Shown here one piece after another: positions 17,065 to 25,583 of a stretch of DNA of 64,000 nt. Under the pieces are notes generated by a model, which was not told where the DNA came from, did not search any database, and saw only the letters and a list, made by a program, of their open reading frames with translations. This stretch comes from Pseudomonas viridiflava (lineage in GTDB: Bacteria; Pseudomonadota; Gammaproteobacteria; Pseudomonadales; Pseudomonadaceae): contig NZ_UPSE01000565.1 of NCBI RefSeq assembly GCF_900573885.1, forward strand, positions 1 to 64,000, read 5' to 3'. The position numbers and the translations under genes are program-made. Position 1 is the stretch's first letter. Every line of letters begins with the position of its first letter.

Positions 17065-17147
17065 GCCTGCTGCGAAAGAGCTATGGCGCGCCGTTAGGGC
17101 GATAGCTCTACCCCATCGCCGTTATTGTCCAGAACACGAGGTAGCGC

Positions 17148-17426
17148 ATGAAAATGTATGCATTGTCCCTGGCCGCCGGCCTGCTTGTTGGTGTCGTCTA
17201 CAGCCTGCTGAGCGTGCGCTCACCCGCACCGCCGCTAGTGGCTTTGGTCGGGCTGCTTGGAATTCTGGTCGGTGAACAGATCATCCCGATAGGCAAGCAG
17301 ATGCTGTGTGGAACAGCGTTCAGCGCGGCCTGTGACAAAACGCACGCTGTGAGTCATGTACTGGGTCAGTTGCCTGGTCGAGCTGCGCAGCAGCAGGAGC
17401 AGGTGCAAGAGTCCAAGCAGACGTGA
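17148..17426 (+). CDS. XapX-domain small membrane protein
   Basis: 92 residues with two hydrophobic helices. The XapX motif is present (GLLVGVVYSLLSVRSPAPPLVALVGLLGILVGEQ, split by a short loop). The C-terminal 40 residues are hydrophilic and glutamine-rich. XapX proteins often accompany isochorismatase-type hydrolases, as here; their function is unknown. Confidence 0.75.
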   Translation: MKMYALSLAAGLLVGVVYSLLSVRSPAPPLVALVGLLGILVGEQIIPIGKQMLCGTAFSAACDKTHAVSHVLGQLPGRAAQQQEQVQESKQT

Positions 17427-17500
17427 GCAACCAGTTCTGGCGTTCACCTATTTCCAGTAGCAACTGGGAACGGGCTTCGTATTTGTGAGGACCACAACCT

Positions 17501-19501
17501 ATGACATCGCGCCGAAAGTTTCTCGGGGCCGCCTCCACGCTCGCGTTGGGTGGCGTCTTTGGGCACAACGCTTTTTCCGAAACGCTTAGAAAGGAAAGGC
17601 CCACCATGAGCGACTCCATTCCCGAAATCATTTTCCGCAATGGTGAGATCACTACATTGGATCGCACCAACCCGGTCGCCAACGCCGTAGCGATTAAAGA
17701 CGGCAAGTTTCTGGCAGTAGGTTCAGACCAGGAAGTCATGGCGCTGGCTGGTTCAGCTACAAAAATTGTCGACCTCAAGCGGCGTTGCGTACTGCCCGGC
17801 TTAGTCGACAATCATATCCACATGATCCGCGGCGGCCTTAACTACAACCTGGAATTGCGCTGGGACGGAGTGCGTTCGTTGGCTGACGCGATGGACATGC
17901 TCAAGCGTCAAGTGGCTAACACGCCAGCACCGCAATGGGTCCGCGTGGTCGGTGGCTTTACCGAACACCAGTTCGTTGAAAAGCGCTTGCCCACCATTGC
18001 CGAGATCAATGCTATCGCGCCCGATACGCCTGTATTCCTGCTGCATCTCTATGACCGGGCCTTGCTCAATGGTGCGGCCTTGCGTGCGGTTGGCTACACC
18101 CGCGACACACCCGAGCCACCCGGCGGGCAAATTTATCGCGATGCCAATGGCGCCCCGACTGGCCTGCTGTTGGCCACGCCCAACGCGACGATTCTTTACG
18201 CCACGCTGGCCAAGGGGCCGAAGTTGCCCTTCGACTATCAGATCAACTCCACCCGCCATTTCATGCGTGAACTCAATCGCTTGGGTGTGACAGGGGTAAT
18301 CGATGCGGGCGGCGGTTTCCAAAACTACCCCGACGATTACGCAGTGATTCAGAAGTTGGACAACGACGGTCAGATGACCGTCAGGCTGGCTTATAACCTG
18401 TTCACCCAGAAACCCAAGGAAGAAAAGGAGGATTTCCTCAAGTGGACCTCCAGCGTCAAGTACAAGCAGGGTAACGACTATTTCCGTCACAACGGCGCGG
18501 GTGAAATGCTGGTTTTCTCAGCAGCTGACTTCGAGGATTTCCGCCAGCCGCGGCCGGACCTTCCGCCCGAGATGGAAGGCGACCTGGAAGAGGTTGTACG
18601 CATCCTCGCGCAGAACCGATGGCCGTGGCGGTTGCATGCCACCTACGACGAAACCATCTCCCGTTCGCTGGATGTATTTGAGAAAGTTAACCAGGACATC
18701 CCTCTGGCAGGCATCAATTGGTTCTTTGATCATGCCGAAACCATCTCGGACAAATCGATCGACCGGATCGCTGCCCTGGGCGGGGGCATTGCCGTGCAGC
18801 ATCGCATGGCCTATCAGGGCGAGTATTTTGTCGAGCGCTACGGCGCCCGTGCCGCAGAGGCAACGCCCCCCGTGGCACGCATGCTGGAGAAAGGCGTGAA
18901 AGTGTCAGCGGGCACCGACGCCACCCGCGTCGCCTCTTACAACCCTTGGGTTTCGCTGGCCTGGATGGTCACCGGTAAGACGGTGGGCGGTCTGAACCTG
19001 TATCCCCAACGCAACCTCCTCGATCGCGAAACCGCGTTGCGCATGTGGACAGAGAACGTCGCCTGGTTCTCTAACGAGGAAGGCAAACGAGGTCGCATCC
19101 AAATTGGTCACTTTGCGGACCTGATTGTGCCGAGCAAAGACTACTTCGCCGTACCTGAAGACGAGATTTCTTTTCTCACCGCCGATCTGACCGTGGTGGG
19201 GGGGCGCGTGGTCTACGGTGCGGGCCCTTTCGCCCCGCTTGACGACAACCCGCTACCACCCGCCATGCCCGACTGGTCCCCAACGCGTACTTTCAAAGGT
19301 TATGGCGCCTGGGGCGACCCAGAGGGTGCCGGCAAAAACTCGCTGTCGCCCACGCGCGCCCACCTCGCCGCTTCGTGCGGGTGCGCAAGCTCTTGCGGGC
19401 TGCACGGGCACGACCATGCCAGTGCATGGGGCTCCAATGCTCCGGTATCGGACCCCCGAAGTTTCTTTGGTGCACTGGGCTGCTCCTGTTGGGCCGTGTA
19501 A
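17501..19501 (+). CDS. Tat-exported YtcJ-type amidohydrolase
   Basis: 666 residues. A twin-arginine signal (SRRKFLGAASTLALGG) opens the protein. The amidohydrolase family 3 barrel follows: HIH in DNHIHMIRGG, LHATYDE, FDHAE and GTDATR, with a composite beta domain at both ends. Relatives cleave amides or ring C-N bonds, so export of this enzyme suggests a periplasmic substrate. The C-terminus has an unusual Cys/His-rich tail (CGCASSC, then HGHDH) beyond the normal domain end. It is co-oriented with isochorismatase and XapX. Confidence 0.82.
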   Translation: MTSRRKFLGAASTLALGGVFGHNAFSETLRKERPTMSDSIPEIIFRNGEITTLDRTNPVANAVAIKDGKFLAVGSDQEVMALAGSATKIVDLKRRCVLPGLVDNHIHMIRGGLNYNLELRWDGVRSLADAMDMLKRQVANTPAPQWVRVVGGFTEHQFVEKRLPTIAEINAIAPDTPVFLLHLYDRALLNGAALRAVGYTRDTPEPPGGQIYRDANGAPTGLLLATPNATILYATLAKGPKLPFDYQINSTRHFMRELNRLGVTGVIDAGGGFQNYPDDYAVIQKLDNDGQMTVRLAYNLFTQKPKEEKEDFLKWTSSVKYKQGNDYFRHNGAGEMLVFSAADFEDFRQPRPDLPPEMEGDLEEVVRILAQNRWPWRLHATYDETISRSLDVFEKVNQDIPLAGINWFFDHAETISDKSIDRIAALGGGIAVQHRMAYQGEYFVERYGARAAEATPPVARMLEKGVKVSAGTDATRVASYNPWVSLAWMVTGKTVGGLNLYPQRNLLDRETALRMWTENVAWFSNEEGKRGRIQIGHFADLIVPSKDYFAVPEDEISFLTADLTVVGGRVVYGAGPFAPLDDNPLPPAMPDWSPTRTFKGYGAWGDPEGAGKNSLSPTRAHLAASCGCASSCGLHGHDHASAWGSNAPVSDPRSFFGALGCSCWAV

Positions 19502-19551
19502 GAAGAGCCACCGTTATGACGCAGGTGTTGCGCTGCGGTTGCATCGCTGCA

Positions 19552-19575
19552 AAAGGGGACCGCATGTTCCCCTTT
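19552..19575 (+). terminator. Hairpin after the amidohydrolase gene
   Basis: AAAGGGGA and TCCCCTTT form an 8-bp stem around an 8-nt loop, about 50 bp after the stop. The T-tract is only part of the stem, so it may be a weak terminator or an mRNA end. Confidence 0.35.
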
Positions 19576-19706
19576 GTGCGACACAGTAAGGCATTTTTTA
19601 AGGCTACAAACGCCGGAACTGCAACCCTACTATCCGTTCCATCGGCGCGCTTGCCCAACCTTGGTACGACGGGCGACCCAATAACTGTTAAGCACAAAGG
19701 TGAGTA

Positions 19707-20447
19707 ATGATCGATTTGAACGGCAAACGTGCGCTGGTGACGGGAGGCGCTCGCGGGATCGGCGCTGCAATCGCAGTGGCGCTGGCGGAGAACGGCGCCG
19801 ATGTTGCGTTCACCTACCAGCACTCGATGCAAAAAGCTGAATCCGTGGTTAAGTCCATCGAAGCAAAAGGCTGCCGCGCAATTGCCATTCAAGCCGACAG
19901 TGCCAACCCAGCAGCCATTGAAGGCGCTGTCGGGCAGGCCGTCTCGGCGCTCGGCGGCCTCGATATTCTCGTTAACAGCGCGGCGATCGGCTTAAGCGGA
20001 ATGATCGTTGACATCAACGTGGACGACTATCAAGCGCTGATGGACATCAACGTACGAGGCCCCGTTCTGTTTGCCAAGGCGGTTATCCCGCATCTGTCCG
20101 CTGGCGGTCGAATCATCTCAATTGGCTCGGGATTGGCTGAGCGAGTGCCGTTTCCGGGCGTCACCGCCTATGCAATGTCGAAGTCGGCGCTGCTCTCCTT
20201 TACCCGCGGCCTGTCCCGCGAACTTGGCCCCCGTGGTATCACCGTAAACCTTGTTCAGCCGGGGTCGATCGACACCGACGCAAACCCAGCAGATGGTCCT
20301 GGGGCCGATTTCCAGCGAAGCCTGTCCTCCCTGGGGCGTTTTGGCGAGCCTCATGAAGTGGCGAGCGCGGTGGTCTTCCTGGCGAGTCCTGCCGCGAGCC
20401 TGGTGACGGGCTCCATCCTGACCGTAGACGGCGGGGCGATCGCTTAA
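19707..20447 (+). CDS. Short-chain dehydrogenase/reductase (FabG-like)
   Basis: 246 residues. The cofactor motif is TGGARGIGAA, then NSAAIG, a catalytic Ser (ISIGSG) and YAMSK. The end (SLVTGSILTVDGG) is that of classical SDRs. It follows the amidohydrolase in the same direction with an AAAGGTGAG ribosome site. It may oxidise or reduce an intermediate of the same pathway. Confidence 0.85.
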   Translation: MIDLNGKRALVTGGARGIGAAIAVALAENGADVAFTYQHSMQKAESVVKSIEAKGCRAIAIQADSANPAAIEGAVGQAVSALGGLDILVNSAAIGLSGMIVDINVDDYQALMDINVRGPVLFAKAVIPHLSAGGRIISIGSGLAERVPFPGVTAYAMSKSALLSFTRGLSRELGPRGITVNLVQPGSIDTDANPADGPGADFQRSLSSLGRFGEPHEVASAVVFLASPAASLVTGSILTVDGGAIA

Positions 20448-20546
20448 CCTTCCGCATCCAGAAAGGCTGCTCACGGCAGTCGCCTGGCTCGGTCTGCTGG
20501 TCAGGGGCCGGGGCACACTTGAGGCCGCTTGCAGAGGCGGGAAGCA

Positions 20547-21419
20547 TTGGATATTGAAGACCTTCAAACCTTTATCGAGGTTGCTGATGCGGGCGGCGTA
20601 TCGCCTGCGGCGCGGCGCCTGGGTGTCACGAAATCCATCATAAGCCGCACGCTCCTGCGGCTAGAGACCCGGCTGGGCGTTCAGTTAATTGCCAGAACCA
20701 CCCGGGGCGCCGCAGTTACTGAAGCGGGAGCGGCCTTCCGGGAGTACGCCTCGCGCATCGTGACCGAGTTCGACGCCGCCAAGGAAGCCGTTATTCCGGC
20801 TGGAGACCTTCGAGGCCGCTTGCGAATCGCAGCACCCATCTCATTTGGCCCGACGCATATTGCTCCCGTACTTGCGGAAATGGGGCGGCGTCACCCTCAA
20901 CTTCATATTTATACGAGCTACAGCGATCGAATCGTGGACCTGATCGGCGAGGGATACGACTGCGCTATTCGGGTCGGACATCTACAGAGTTCCAATTTCA
21001 TCGCTAAGCGTGTGGGCAGCATTCACGGCAAGCTCGTAGCCAGCCCTGACTACGTAAAAGCACATGGGGCGCCAGAGGCCCCCCATGAGCTTCTCGAACA
21101 CGAATCCCTTATGCAGGGCGTGGAAGCCTGGCGGTTTATGGATGGCGAAAAAACCATAACGATCAATCCACAGGGCCGCTTCAAGGCCGACAATCCTGTC
21201 GCGCTCGCTGCGGCAGCCGTCTCCGGCCTGGGGCTGGGGTACCTCTCTGATAGCGTGATTGATGAGCACATTAAAACCGGCGCTCTGGTGCCCGTAATGC
21301 TCAGGTACCCACCCATGCGAGCTGGCATTTACATTGTTCGCCCGCACAGCCAATACCCGACGCGAAAAATACGGGTGCTGACAGACATGCTGGTCGAGTG
21401 GTTCGCAAACGCCGGCTAG
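20547..21419 (+). CDS. LysR-family regulator A
   Basis: 290 residues from a TTG at 20547 preceded by AGGCGGGA; a TTG at 20529 is also possible. The HTH is at residues ~1-60 (ARRLGVTKSIISRTLLRLETRLG) and the effector domain has RGRLRIAAPISFG. It is co-oriented with the SDR, which is unusual for a LysR gene, and immediately before a second LysR gene. Confidence 0.8.
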   Translation: MDIEDLQTFIEVADAGGVSPAARRLGVTKSIISRTLLRLETRLGVQLIARTTRGAAVTEAGAAFREYASRIVTEFDAAKEAVIPAGDLRGRLRIAAPISFGPTHIAPVLAEMGRRHPQLHIYTSYSDRIVDLIGEGYDCAIRVGHLQSSNFIAKRVGSIHGKLVASPDYVKAHGAPEAPHELLEHESLMQGVEAWRFMDGEKTITINPQGRFKADNPVALAAAAVSGLGLGYLSDSVIDEHIKTGALVPVMLRYPPMRAGIYIVRPHSQYPTRKIRVLTDMLVEWFANAG

Positions 21420-21547
21420 CACCACGCCACCCAAGTGTTTTTTTCGATGCGGCCGATCAATTTGCTTTGTGCTGGTATCGTGAAAGCACGTTGCGCTCGG
21501 GCAGGCCGTCTAACAGCGTGCAAGTCAATTTCCTTTGGACTTTGAGT

Positions 21548-22477
21548 ATGAACAAGCTATCTGAAATGCATGCTCTAGTGGCAGTAGGGGACACGGGGAG
21601 TATTTCCGAGGCCGCTCGTCGTTTGGGTACGGCCAAATCGATGGTTTCCGAGCGCATCCAGCAGCTGGAAAAACGCCTAGGTTGCATCCTGCTAGAGCGT
21701 GGCCGGCAGACTCGCCTGACCGAATCTGGCGAGGTCTTTTACCGTCATTGCAACAGGATCCTCGCCGATATCGAAGATGCCGAAAACGCAGTGCTGACTT
21801 CTCAGTCGATTGTTCGTGGGAGTTTACGCATCGCTGTTCCGATGGCGTTCGGTATGCGATATCTGACCCCAATGGTGGCGTCTTTTGCCAAGCAATACCC
21901 CGACTTGAACCTGGACGTCGAGTTCGACGACCGCCGCGTCAACTTGCAGGAAGAGGGTTTTGATGCGGCGGTTCGCATTGGAGAATTACCGGACTCTTCG
22001 CTGATCGCCAAAATCATTACGCCTAACCGCCATATCATCTGTGGCAGCCCTGGCTATCTAAATAGGCATGGCATGCCTCAGATACCGCAAGACTTGGCTC
22101 AGCATTTCGCCATGCTCTACGTTAATCGCGAACCACACGGCATGTGGACGCTGCCGGTGAACGACACATTGCAATCATTTCGCGTGCGCTGCCGAATGCG
22201 TACTAACTGCGGCCATCAGTTGATGGAGGCGGCAAAGGCCGGTCTAGGGCTCGCTATATTGCCCACATTTCTGGCCGCGGAGGCAATCGTAGCCGGGGAA
22301 TTGGTGGAAGTGCTGGAACCTTATGCCCCTCGAGGAGGAAACATTTCTATCGTTTATCGTCAGTCGCAAAAAGCCTCGTCCAAGCTCCACGCGCTGAGCA
22401 ACTTCCTTAGCGAAGCGATCGGCGATCCGCCAATTTGGGAGCGGATGCTGGCGGTCCGTTCGCAAGCGCAGTATTGA
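21548..22477 (+). CDS. LysR-family regulator B
   Basis: 309 residues from the ATG at 21548. The HTH is ARRLGTAKSMVSERIQQLEKRLG and the effector domain begins at GSLRIAVPMAFG. It resembles regulator A in layout (both have a K-S-x-[IV]-S recognition helix), suggesting an old duplication. The gap 22478-22811 holds nothing I can name. Confidence 0.82.
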   Translation: MNKLSEMHALVAVGDTGSISEAARRLGTAKSMVSERIQQLEKRLGCILLERGRQTRLTESGEVFYRHCNRILADIEDAENAVLTSQSIVRGSLRIAVPMAFGMRYLTPMVASFAKQYPDLNLDVEFDDRRVNLQEEGFDAAVRIGELPDSSLIAKIITPNRHIICGSPGYLNRHGMPQIPQDLAQHFAMLYVNREPHGMWTLPVNDTLQSFRVRCRMRTNCGHQLMEAAKAGLGLAILPTFLAAEAIVAGELVEVLEPYAPRGGNISIVYRQSQKASSKLHALSNFLSEAIGDPPIWERMLAVRSQAQY

Positions 22478-22811
22478 GTCGTTCGAGAAAAACGAAACAC
22501 CGAACCGGTTTTTCCAGGCTTATGGTCGAGCACTCCACGACTTATTCTTTTCAATGCTCAGCGCGTCAACGCGTCTGGTCCGGTGAGAAGGCGAATGCCC
22601 AGGGTTTGCGCCCCGCTGTCGGCATGATTACTAACGCCTTGGTCAGGGCATTGATGCTCTGCGTGCGCCCCGCGCCTTGGCGGCCTTGCTTTGCCAGGTC
22701 TGCCCGACTCTAACCGCCCCATTGGCTAGAATCGAGCGACGGCAGGATCGCTCTTTTCAATCCTCTCATTCGGCGCAAAAACTAAACCGACATCAATCGA
22801 GGCGTCATTCA

Positions 22812-24524
22812 ATGGTTGCCAGTTACAAGCCGGGGCTCACGTATTCCGGCTTTCAGGACCTGAGCGAGCAGATCCGGTTTCAAAGCACAGAAGGCAAGAT
22901 CTGGTTTGGCGAACAGAGAATGCTGCTGATGCAAGTGTCGGCGATGGCTAACTTGCGCCGTGAACTCATGAATACGCTCGGGATCGAGCGCGCGAAGGGG
23001 TTTTTCCTCAGGCTTGGCTACCAATCGGGCCTCAAAGACGCCGAAATGGCGCGCAAGCTTAGGCCAGACAGTCCGCAGTTGGAGATGTTTCTGGTTGGTC
23101 CGCAGCTGCACTCGCTGAAGGGCATGGTCAATGCGAAACCCATTCAGCTTGAGATAGATCAGGAGACCGGCCACTTCTACTGCGAACTTGAATGGATTGA
23201 CTCCTTTGAAGTCGAGACCTGTCTGACCGAGGTGGGGCTGATGGAGGAGCCGGTTTGCTGGTCCTTGTTGGGCTATGCATGCGCGTACAGCTCTTCGTTC
23301 ATGAAGCGGGAAATCATCATCCAGGAAACAAGTTGCCGCGGATGCGGGGATGAGCGCTGCATCATCATTGGAAAGCCCGCTGAGGAATGGGAGAACGCTG
23401 CGCAGTTCAGACGTTACTTTCAAGCCGACCCCATCATCGAGGAACTGTATGAACTGCAATCGCAGATCAGCTCACTGCGCACGAGTCTCGCGAAGCAGGA
23501 AGGTCATTACTACGGCATAGGTCGCTCGCCTGCTTACGTGAAGGTATGCAGGATGATCGACAAGGCAGCCAAGGGCAGGATTTCGGTTTTGCTGCTCGGA
23601 GAAACGGGTGTCGGCAAAGAGGTTATCGCCCGGAGCGTGCACCTACGAAGCGAGCGTGCCGAGCAAGCATTTGTAGCGGTGAACTGTGCTGCCATTCCGC
23701 AGGATCTGATTGAAGCCGAGTTGTTTGGCGTCGAAAAAGGCGCGTATACCGGCGCCAATCAAACCCGCCCGGGGCGCTTCGAACGCGCCCACGGCGGCAC
23801 CATTTTTCTGGACGAGGTGGTGGAGCTAACGCCCAGAGCGCAGGCGACCCTGCTGCGGGTGTTACAAGAGGGTGAGTTCGAACGGGTGGGAGACTCTCGG
23901 ACTCGCAAGATCGATGTGCGAGTCATAGCGGCCACCAATGAAAGCCTCGCCGAAGCAGTCGAGGCGGGTCGATTTCGCGCTGATCTGTATTACCGCCTGC
24001 ATGTGTTTCCGGTACAGGTTCCGCCGTTGCGCGAACGGCTTGAGGACCTGCCGCTGCTGGTCGAGCACTTTCTAAGCAAATTTCACCTGCAGTACCACAA
24101 GCGCACGCTGGGTCTGTCCGACAAGGCTCTGGAACTGTGCCTTCAATACGCCTGGCCCGGGAATATCCGCGAATTGGAGAATGTGCTCGAACGCGGTGTC
24201 ATCCTGACCGACAGCAATGAAACCATAGGACAAGAGGCGCTCTTCGCCGTCTTCCCGAAGGCGAGCAATCAGCTCGGTGACCGTATCAACGCCGACGGTG
24301 CGCTCGTCCAGGCCACCGACGCGCAAAGCGCCGCCGATTGGGTCACGCAGATCTTCGAAATGAACGTAAGCCTGGAGGCCGTGGAAGAACAGCTGATGCG
24401 ACGCGCAATGGAACTTGCTCAACAAAACGTTTCGCAAGCCGCTCGCATTTTAGGCCTGAGCCGCCCTGCACTGGCTTACCGGCTGAGAAAAAGCGGCATC
24501 CTCGACGACGGTCGCGCCGACTGA
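22812..24524 (+). CDS. XylR/DmpR-type sigma54-dependent activator
   Basis: 570 residues. The N-terminal XylR_N sensory domain (~10-115) is followed by a V4R domain with the Cys cluster CRGCGDERC (~180-185). The AAA+ domain has Walker A GETGVGKE (~263), a GAYTGA loop (~310) for sigma54 contact, and FLDEVVELTPRAQATLLRVLQ, very close to XylR/DmpR. A Fis-type HTH closes the protein (NVSQAARILGLSRPALAYRLR). Such proteins bind aromatic effectors directly and activate -24/-12 promoters, and two such promoters with matching upstream sites flank this gene. The ATG at 22812 follows GAGG. Confidence 0.88.
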   Translation: MVASYKPGLTYSGFQDLSEQIRFQSTEGKIWFGEQRMLLMQVSAMANLRRELMNTLGIERAKGFFLRLGYQSGLKDAEMARKLRPDSPQLEMFLVGPQLHSLKGMVNAKPIQLEIDQETGHFYCELEWIDSFEVETCLTEVGLMEEPVCWSLLGYACAYSSSFMKREIIIQETSCRGCGDERCIIIGKPAEEWENAAQFRRYFQADPIIEELYELQSQISSLRTSLAKQEGHYYGIGRSPAYVKVCRMIDKAAKGRISVLLLGETGVGKEVIARSVHLRSERAEQAFVAVNCAAIPQDLIEAELFGVEKGAYTGANQTRPGRFERAHGGTIFLDEVVELTPRAQATLLRVLQEGEFERVGDSRTRKIDVRVIAATNESLAEAVEAGRFRADLYYRLHVFPVQVPPLRERLEDLPLLVEHFLSKFHLQYHKRTLGLSDKALELCLQYAWPGNIRELENVLERGVILTDSNETIGQEALFAVFPKASNQLGDRINADGALVQATDAQSAADWVTQIFEMNVSLEAVEEQLMRRAMELAQQNVSQAARILGLSRPALAYRLRKSGILDDGRAD

Positions 24525-24592
24525 CTGGCATCGGTCGCCTTTACAGGCGGCTCTGACAATGGTGATCCTTCGGCCGGAGGCAACTTCTCACC

Positions 24593-24640
24593 ATTTATCA
24601 AATCCGCAACGGCTCACCCTGCCTTGATCAAATGATTAAT
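24593..24640 (+). promoter_or_regulatory. XylR/DmpR-like upstream activator sites
   Basis: TTTATCAAATCCGCAA (24593-24608) and TTGATCAAATGATTAAT (24624-24640) parallel the sites at 15953-16000. They lie about 90-130 bp before the promoter at 24727. Confidence 0.6.
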
Positions 24641-24683
24641 CCAGAACGCCGGATACGCCCCACCGTCCATTCAGTTTTTTTAC

Positions 24684-24697
24684 TATCCTATTGATAT
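24684..24697 (+). promoter_or_regulatory. IHF-like site
   Basis: TATCCTATTGATAT differs by one base from 16054-16067 and keeps the same position relative to its promoter. DNA bending by IHF is typical for this promoter class. Confidence 0.4.
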
Positions 24698-24726
24698 GGA
24701 AGGCATTTATATAGGGTCAATAGCCA

Positions 24727-24742
24727 TGGCATAGCCTTTGCT
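24727..24742 (+). promoter_or_regulatory. Sigma54 (-24/-12) promoter
   Basis: TGGCATAGCCTTTGCT has the required GG-N10-GC spacing. It lies 75 bp before the SnoaL-like gene, and probably also drives the aldehyde dehydrogenase. Confidence 0.68.
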
Positions 24743-24817
24743 CTAGTACTGCCAGCCGCATTTATACAGTCCCGTATAGAGCGGCACCGCAATGGTAGTC
24801 AAAAACGGAGAAGGCTT

Positions 24818-25396
24818 ATGAACACCTATAAAATCAAGTCGCTCGCTGCAGCAATTACGCTTGCCACGTGCATTTTCACGCTCACGCCTGCAGCGGCACA
24901 GTCGCCTAGCGAAGCGCAGTCTGCCGCTTCACTTTCGGTTGTCATGGAATTTTTGGCCAACACGGCGCCCGACAAAGTTGAAGCTGCTGCAAAGAGACTT
25001 GCGGCTCCAGACGCAACCTATGTCTCGCTCAACTTCGATAATCCGGAACTGCAAAAGATCATGCCATGGACCGGCACTAACAAGGGTCCAACAGCTTTTA
25101 GCTCGCTATTCATGCAGGTCTCGGATTACTGGAAGATCGAAGACTTCACCATCACTACCAAAATCGCATCCGGCGAGGATGTTGCGATCTTCGGTAAGTT
25201 CACTTACCGCTCCGTGGCGGTCAACCACGTGTTTACCTCACCGTTTTCCATACACGCCAAGGTTCGTGATGGAAAGATGGCCTACTTCCAGTTCATGGAA
25301 GACACCTACGCGTCTGCCAGTTCGTTCCGGCAGTCTGGTTCGTGGACCGTAAAGACATCAAAGAACGCCGCCCCCTTCACGGTAGGGGCTCACTGA
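24818..25396 (+). CDS. Exported SnoaL-like (NTF2-fold) protein
   Basis: 192 residues with a signal peptide ending near TPAAAQ-SP. The mature domain looks like an NTF2/SnoaL fold: VVMEFLANTAPDKVEAAAKRLA, then ATYVSL, a central W and SPFSIHAKVRDGKMAYFQFMED. The strong ribosome site is GGAGAAGG. Its position behind a sigma54 promoter suggests a periplasmic enzyme or binder in the same pathway as the Tat-exported amidohydrolase. The reaction is unknown. Confidence 0.7.
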   Translation: MNTYKIKSLAAAITLATCIFTLTPAAAQSPSEAQSAASLSVVMEFLANTAPDKVEAAAKRLAAPDATYVSLNFDNPELQKIMPWTGTNKGPTAFSSLFMQVSDYWKIEDFTITTKIASGEDVAIFGKFTYRSVAVNHVFTSPFSIHAKVRDGKMAYFQFMEDTYASASSFRQSGSWTVKTSKNAAPFTVGAH

Positions 25397-25583
25397 CGCC
25401 CTCCATCACGGGGATGAACACTTGCGGGCAGATTCGGCGCAGACCAGTCCGCTTCTGCCGGCAGATGGGCTCCCAGCGGCATAGCCGTTTATGGCGCCTT
25501 TCTATCCGTATGCGACTGGACTTCATGCCCATTGAGCAAGGCTTTGCTGACACTTCGCACCAGACAAAATTTGAGAGTTAGTC

